Part shown: piece by piece, positions 59,114 to 64,000 of the stretch
Numbering within the stretch: position 1 is the first letter of the stretch
Layout: the number at the start of each line of letters is the position of its first letter
From: Loripinus fragilis
Taxonomy: Eukaryota; Mollusca; Bivalvia; Lucinida; Lucinidae
Direction: 5' to 3'
DNA length: 64,000 nt
Assembly (NCBI GenBank): GCA_964019695.1
Contig: OZ026528.1
Span: forward strand, 57,307,602-57,371,601
Notes under the pieces: generated by a model
The model's input: only the letters and a program-made list of their open reading frames with translations
Database searches by the model: none
Told to the model about the DNA's origin: nothing
Program-made: the position numbers and the translations under genes

Positions 59114-59336
59114 CTGTTAAACAAACTGACAAACTCAATAACACATACAGAAATTGTATAAAAACGAAAACAAAAAAGGCTCCAGCTCTTATGTTTTAGA
59201 AGTCTTTTTCTTTTCAAAACATTTTTATTTTCAATTTTATCAAAATGTGTCGGCGTTGAAAGTCGTAGAGGAAACTCAGCACCAAATTTCCAAAAGGCCC
59301 CAAGCTTCTGGCGCAAACAGATGTTTGTACTTAAGA

Positions 59337-59483
59337 AATAAATTCGATTTTTGGAATGATCATGGAATCATGAATACTTTGGGTCTCTTGCAAAGTAAGT
59401 GAAGGCCAAAGGGCTTCACGCTTATTTTGCAAGAGCCCTGAAGTATTCATGATTCCATGAACAGACCAAAATCGAATTTATTG
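59337..59483. repeat. Fold-back element, ~147 bp
   Basis: Left AATAAATTCGATTTTTGGAA and CATGGAATCATGAATACTTT; right carries the inverse (AAGTATTCATGATTCCATG, AAAATCGAATTTATT) around a short centre near 59408. Confidence 0.8.
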
Positions 59484-59656
59484 CTTATATTTACATATTA
59501 TTAAATATCTTATATATTGAAATTATTTATAATTAAGGAAGCAAAACAGTTTTGTATTTAATATGCAATCGTATAATCGGTTTTATACCACCGTTACCAA
59601 CTTTAGCACGAAATATTTCGTGATGTGCAAGGTCTGCACTCATGTATGTGGTATAA

Positions 59657-59725
59657 AATAGTTATACCGTGTTTGTCCACCTGTACGTAAGATAATCCAC
59701 GTACAGGCGGACAAGCCATGGTATA
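59657..59725. repeat. Short inverted repeat
   Basis: GTTATACCGTGTTTGTCC and CACCTGTACGT are mirrored by ACGTACAGGCGGACAAG and CCATGGTATAAC. Confidence 0.65.
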
Positions 59726-60302
59726 ACTAATACAACTCACACTTTTGTGAGACTCATTCCAATAACTTGATGAGAGGAAATTGCAGTCCAAAATGTTAAT
59801 TTAACCAAGTTTAGTTTTATTACTAGAACCCTAAATAAAACTGTGATAAAAATATTGACACAAAATGATGTAAATTTCAAATGTTAGCTGTTTCACAGAA
59901 AAGAGGCGACTGCAGAAAACACTGACCAGGCTGCACATTTAAATTGAAGCCTAGTCAGCGAATTACACTGCTTGTCCCGAAATGCTTTTTGATAAAGCCA
60001 GCATGACCAAACGGCACATGAATATACATGCTGATCTGAGTGTCTCCACTGTTTTGGAATCAGGGTAGAATACACAAACAGTGGGGACTGATCAGCCTAT
60101 ACATCTGTAACATGTGATCAATAAAATGCTTCTCAGATAATTATGAAAAAAACAAATCTAACAAAAGCTAATAAAATCCTTTTGTCCCATGTGAACGCAT
60201 CCATGGCTAAAAAGAAATTAGTGACTCCTAAACGAAATGCAGCAGTGTACATTTCAGGATGTGAACCAACACAGAAAACAGCTGGGTCAGGGCTAAATAG
60301 GT

Positions 60303-60390
60303 TATACAATGTTTTGTGTTTGTTATGAAATATACACTCGGGAGCTCTGCTCCCTCGCATATATTCCCTAACCAACACAAAACATTGAAA
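60303..60390. repeat. Short fold-back
   Basis: ACAATGTTTTGTGTTTGTTA is mirrored by ACCAACACAAAACATTG around a GGGAGCTCTGCTCCC centre. Confidence 0.6.
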
Positions 60391-61324
60391 AACCTATACT
60401 TGTTTGAGTGTAAAACGAAAAAGCGGAATAACCAGTGTGAAATGGAGCAAACAAGAGGCTTGTTTTGCAAGTGCGAAACAGATGTTGCTCGCTGTCAACC
60501 AGAAAAACAGTGTCACTTCTGGCGGATAAATTTGATATTCGAAGCCTATTGCACAGGCAAGTGAGCTTGGAAGCTGTCAATCATATTTTTACCTTTCATG
60601 AGGTTATGAACGGTTGCAAAAATCTTAAGATTCATTAAAGGCTTGCTTTGAAAATGAAAATATAATAAAATGATTTAGTCCAAAATTTCTAAGTATTTTA
60701 TTGATAGTTAAAATAGGTAGAGGCTTGACAGAGAGGGTTGGTCTTAAAATATCGTCAGCGGTGAACATGCGGTTATCCAACGGTTTTATGTAACATAACA
60801 ATGCCGTCTGCATGTTCAAAATTTACTGTGACTATGCAGAATCGACTTTTGTAGGTACAAAAGCTGGGATATCGCATGAAGTGCCATTTGTACTCTTATG
60901 CATGTGCTCCAAAACAGACAGTTTTGAGATAATCTCACTAGCTTAACGCATGAGCCAATCATGCGCGATATTATTTAAACAACCCATCCATCGCTTTAGT
61001 AAGTGAATTGGCGCGGTTCAATGTAACTTTTTGCGAGTTTACATGTAGCTGCGCTTTGCGTAAACTGTTTAAAGAGTGCATTTATGCACAGAATTAACTG
61101 CAGCATCTTGGATGTTGGAACCACTAGAAGAAATTGGCGGAGATGTTCCGGAGATTTTTTCATCAGGAAAAGATTTTCAGAAAATGACGAAGTAAAAAGA
61201 AAAGTAACGTTTAAAGACATGTTTGCAACGTTAAAATCCGAGATTGAAGCATAATCTAGCTGTTCTCTATACTCCTTTTAATATGGTGGAGGCAGAACAG
61301 AAATCAAGTGTACTGGAATATCTG

Positions 61325-61735
61325 TACTGGAGTAATATAAGAATCTATCATGAGTGTGAGGGTAGGATAGAAAAATCCGTCCCGAGGATGGCCGTTTGGC
61401 ATCACGAGGCTTGCCGAGTGATGACAAACGGTGATCCCGAGGGACGGATTTTTCTATCCTACCCTCACACGAATAATTGATTCTTTTTCTTGCTCACCAC
61501 TGTTTTTTTTTTATTTTACAATAGGCTTCCAGGAGTCCCTGAATACGCTAAGATGCAATTTTACATGATGACGTCACTTTAACATAACAATGACGTCACT
61601 TGACCACCATTTGCGTGAGCTCCAATACAACCAATGTATGTATCCCTCACGTAGCAGCCTGGGTAAGATAGCATGGCTTAGATAAGATTTTCTATCCCAG
61701 GGTAAAATCTCAGATATCCTTATCTGGTGTGCAAT
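61325..61735 (+). repeat. Fold-back family D, well-preserved copy
   Basis: Central hairpin: GAGGGTAGGATAGAAAAATC, then GTCCCGAGG, mirrored by CCGAGGGACGGATTTTTCT. Also CATCACGAGGCTTGCC/GAGTGATG and two TGACGTCACTT motifs. Confidence 0.75.
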
Positions 61736-62106
61736 AATCCATCATCTGAGGTGGTGTGGGAAGAACAGTCACGTGACTCGTTCAGAAACATGATGGAGGA
61801 GCCCTGTCCGTATGTAGTGAGATAATTTTCTGTCTTTAGACCGATTCATATTTTTTTAAAAAAAAATAAGCATATAAATTGCAAAAGATATCAAGATAAT
61901 TTACTGATGAAACGCCAAAACTGACAAACTCATGTTGTTTTTTATAAAAGTTTCTTCTTGACATCTGTTGGGGGATATTTTCATCATTCAAACATTAATA
62001 ACTTGATTAACACCGGAGTAGAAGGCAGAGCACTTCTACTGCCCTGCCAGCCAAGAGTGACAGTGACTTCATGCTTTGTCCACAAAGTTATCAGGGACTA
62101 ATAATT

Positions 62107-62167
62107 GATAGATCACTTGTGTATTAATCCTATCCTCAGGATAGGATTAATACACAGGTGATCTATC
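62107..62167. repeat. 61-bp palindrome
   Basis: 30-bp arms (GATAGATCACTTGTGTATTA, then ATCCTATCCT) with a 1-nt centre and one mismatch. Confidence 0.88.
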
Positions 62168-62372
62168 GAGTCGCGTTAGCTCAAGTGAAGTGTAAAAGTT
62201 AATGTTTTACTTAACAGTTGTAAACAAAACATTACATCACTGTCACTCTAGGTTGGCACGACAGTAAGCACCCAGTTTTACTTGTTTTGGGTGGCTATTC
62301 TGGCGTATTCCGAGAACTCTAAAATTGATGAAGGTAACTTCAGTTGGGTTGATGTTGTGTACTGTGTAAAAA

Positions 62373-62827
62373 GCCCACTTCGAATCGAACTAAAGTTCCT
62401 ACTAAAGTTATTACGTAATAGATGCGCGCGCACGTTTACACCCAAACGGCTACAGTTGCAACATTTAGTTAGTTATCAAGTAAATAAAGTGAATAGCCCT
62501 GTATTTCCCACTTCAATTCTTCCATAGACAAAAAGGATGTGCATAAACTGCACAGCCTATAAACGATTACGAATAAGTGGGACCGCTAATAGAACACAGC
62601 GAGGATTTATTTAGTAAAATAAAAACATTTTGAAGCTATCGATATTTCTTGAACCCATCTTGCTAGATAGGTCAAGAGGAGGGAACCAGACAATCTAATA
62701 GAGTAACGGTGCTCTGACCCGCCGTTGATCTCTAGTAGGTTCGTGACCTCACTACAGTAGCGACTATCGATGTTCGAATCAAACTCTAGTTACAATTGTA
62801 GGAACTAAAGTTCGATTCGAAGTGGGC
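62373..62827. mobile_element. MITE with 30-bp terminal inverted repeats
   Basis: Left GCCCACTTCGAATCGAACTA, then AAGTTCCTAC; right end is the exact inverse (GTAGGAACTAAAGTTCGATT, then CGAAGTGGGC). 455 bp, non-coding; no clear target duplication. Confidence 0.82.
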
Positions 62828-63921
62828 CTGAATCGTATATCCAAAGACCAATTGAATATAAGTATTGTTCTATCTTTATCTTTAAACATATGTGTTTCAA
62901 ACGCAGACTGGTATCAGACTGTGCATGTGTATAGTTGTTTATAAAAACAGACTATCAGTGACTTTGGAAGTTGATATTGTGACAGATTCAATCTACAGTA
63001 TAAGTGCGTAGATACTAAGATATACTTAAAATAGTGTGTTTATTTTTTAATCTATATGAATTGTTTATTAATATAGTTTTGTTCACTTGTCCTGGGGTTG
63101 TAAGTCATCAAAATTCCCCTTGGTCCTTCCGGAGCAATGTCATTGAGTAGTCTGTCATGTCTCGTTTAGCCATGGATACGTTCAGATGTGACAAATGGAG
63201 TTTGGTAGCAACTTTTGTCAGAATTGTTTTGCAATATTATTCACTGTTCACGTTAAATATGAAATGCATAGGCTAATCAGTCCCCTCTGTTTTTCCATTC
63301 TATCATGATGTGCAAACAGTCGAATCACTCGGATCAGCATATACATCCATGTTACTGCTTTATTTTTAAGTTAAAATGATCTTGTGGTTACAATCACGTG
63401 TTACAGACGCCTGACGAAAGGACCTTGGACAGTCTTAATGAAGAATTGCCCATAAAATGACCAGAGAAAAGTTTCAAAGAAAATGATATTTTTCTATGAA
63501 AAAGATAGTAGCTTTAACCCTCGAATTATCCACAAAAGCCGTTTTCTCATTGGACAAGTAACAATTGAAAAAATATGGGTTGAAAACTCTGTTTTTGCTA
63601 TTCAACATATAGAAAATAGAAAAAGTTTTACTGAAGTGCTTTCCCCCCATGACCAAACTAATCCTTTTGCATACAGTTGTAGTTTATACATTACACATAT
63701 CATATAAAAACGGCATGATTGGTCACGGGGGGGGGGGGGGGGGACGCTGTCAAAATGCTCAAAACACTTTATGATAAAGCTTATTAGAAACTAATTTTGT
63801 ACAAACCTGTAGGTAAATATCAATTTACAATGGCATGTATCAGGGCTTTAGTTATGAGTGCGTACCATGTAATTGATTGTCTTATTGCTAAACCAAAACA
63901 TATGTTGTGGGTACTGTACTC

Positions 63922-63952
63922 AAAAGAACCGTCACAATGAGACGGTTCTTTT
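63922..63952. repeat. 12-bp perfect hairpin
   Basis: AAAAGAACCGTC and GACGGTTCTTTT separated by 7 nt. Function unknown. Confidence 0.7.
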
Positions 63953-64000
63953 AAGCACCAAAATAAAGCCTAAATCTGATGTGTAAGAAAATATTAACAA

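Larger units (their letters stand above)
59114..64000. other. Upstream intron or 5' region of the receptor gene
   Basis: No further discoidin exon or promoter was recognised. It contains fold-backs at 59337-59483, 59657-59725 and 60303-60390, family D (61325-61735), a palindrome (62107-62167), a MITE (62373-62827), a G-run (63726-63742) and a short hairpin (63922-63952). Confidence 0.6.

Noticed and set aside
54471..59030. CRISPR array or protein-coding repeat
   Set aside because: Units are contiguous with no unique spacers, there are no Cas genes, the period is not a multiple of three, and stops occur in each unit. The host context is eukaryotic.
26349..59113. A separate CUB/lectin gene upstream of the GPCR
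   Set aside because: Kept as an alternative, but the frame continues through 26349-26525 into the LDLa exons with good splice sites and no start or stop signal between.
59893..60075. Cys/Trp-containing minus-strand ORF as the missing discoidin exon
   Set aside because: No discoidin pattern, no suitable phase-0 donor, and the sequence resembles dispersed repeat.
63483..63707. Overlapping ORFs on both strands near the window end
   Set aside because: No motif, no splice sites in phase with the receptor; the overlap of both strands is typical of chance.

Overview
The window looks like metazoan nuclear DNA, most likely from a mollusc and probably a bivalve. It is AT-rich, its introns are crowded with short inverted-repeat elements and tandem repeats, and it carries a Ty3/gypsy (mag-like) retroelement, Tc1/mariner elements and a PIF/Harbinger relic. 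Its single recognisable host gene is a receptor of the kind first described as GRL101 in the snail Lymnaea (LDLa modules + leucine-rich repeats + 7TM, relaxin-receptor-like). The species is inferred, not shown.

Nineteen exons on the minus strand, from 59113 down to 2106, can be chained into one open reading frame of about 4.75 kb (about 1,580 codons). Every junction has GT/AG borders and matching codon phase. In protein order the exons encode: the C-terminal two thirds of an F5/8C (discoidin) domain, a PAN/apple-like Cys domain, two CUB domains, a C-type lectin domain, an LDLa-like module, three LDLa modules (one opened by a 25-nt microexon), a fibrinogen-like/CASPR-like domain, two more LDLa modules, leucine-rich repeats with a Cys-rich hinge, and six transmembrane helices. 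The 5' exons (signal peptide and start of the discoidin domain) and the TM7 exon were not found and probably lie outside the window.

Layout. 1-3.6 kb: LRR + 7TM exon. 6.2-9.8 kb: two LDLa exons. 13.8-19.2 kb: CASPR-like domain and LDLa. 20-26.5 kb: LDLa exons, with a dead Harbinger transposase and a 124-bp tandem repeat between them. 26.9-28.4 kb: Tc1 fold-back element. 30.1-42.1 kb: three lectin exons, with a Ty3/gypsy element (33946-38964, TSD GTATA) nested in a Tc1-like element between the second and third. 45.8-53.5 kb: CUB, PAN and discoidin exons. 54.47-59.03 kb: a 67-bp tandem array of about 68 units. 59.1-64 kb: intron or upstream sequence with fold-back elements.

The most unusual feature is that array. 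Its unit is the last ~60 bp of the discoidin exon plus that exon's 5' splice site. The intron therefore begins with dozens of near-identical exon-end/donor copies. At least five other exons (PAN, CUB, lectin, LDLa, CASPR-like) have partial degraded copies close by, so the locus shows repeated local exon duplication as well as module shuffling.
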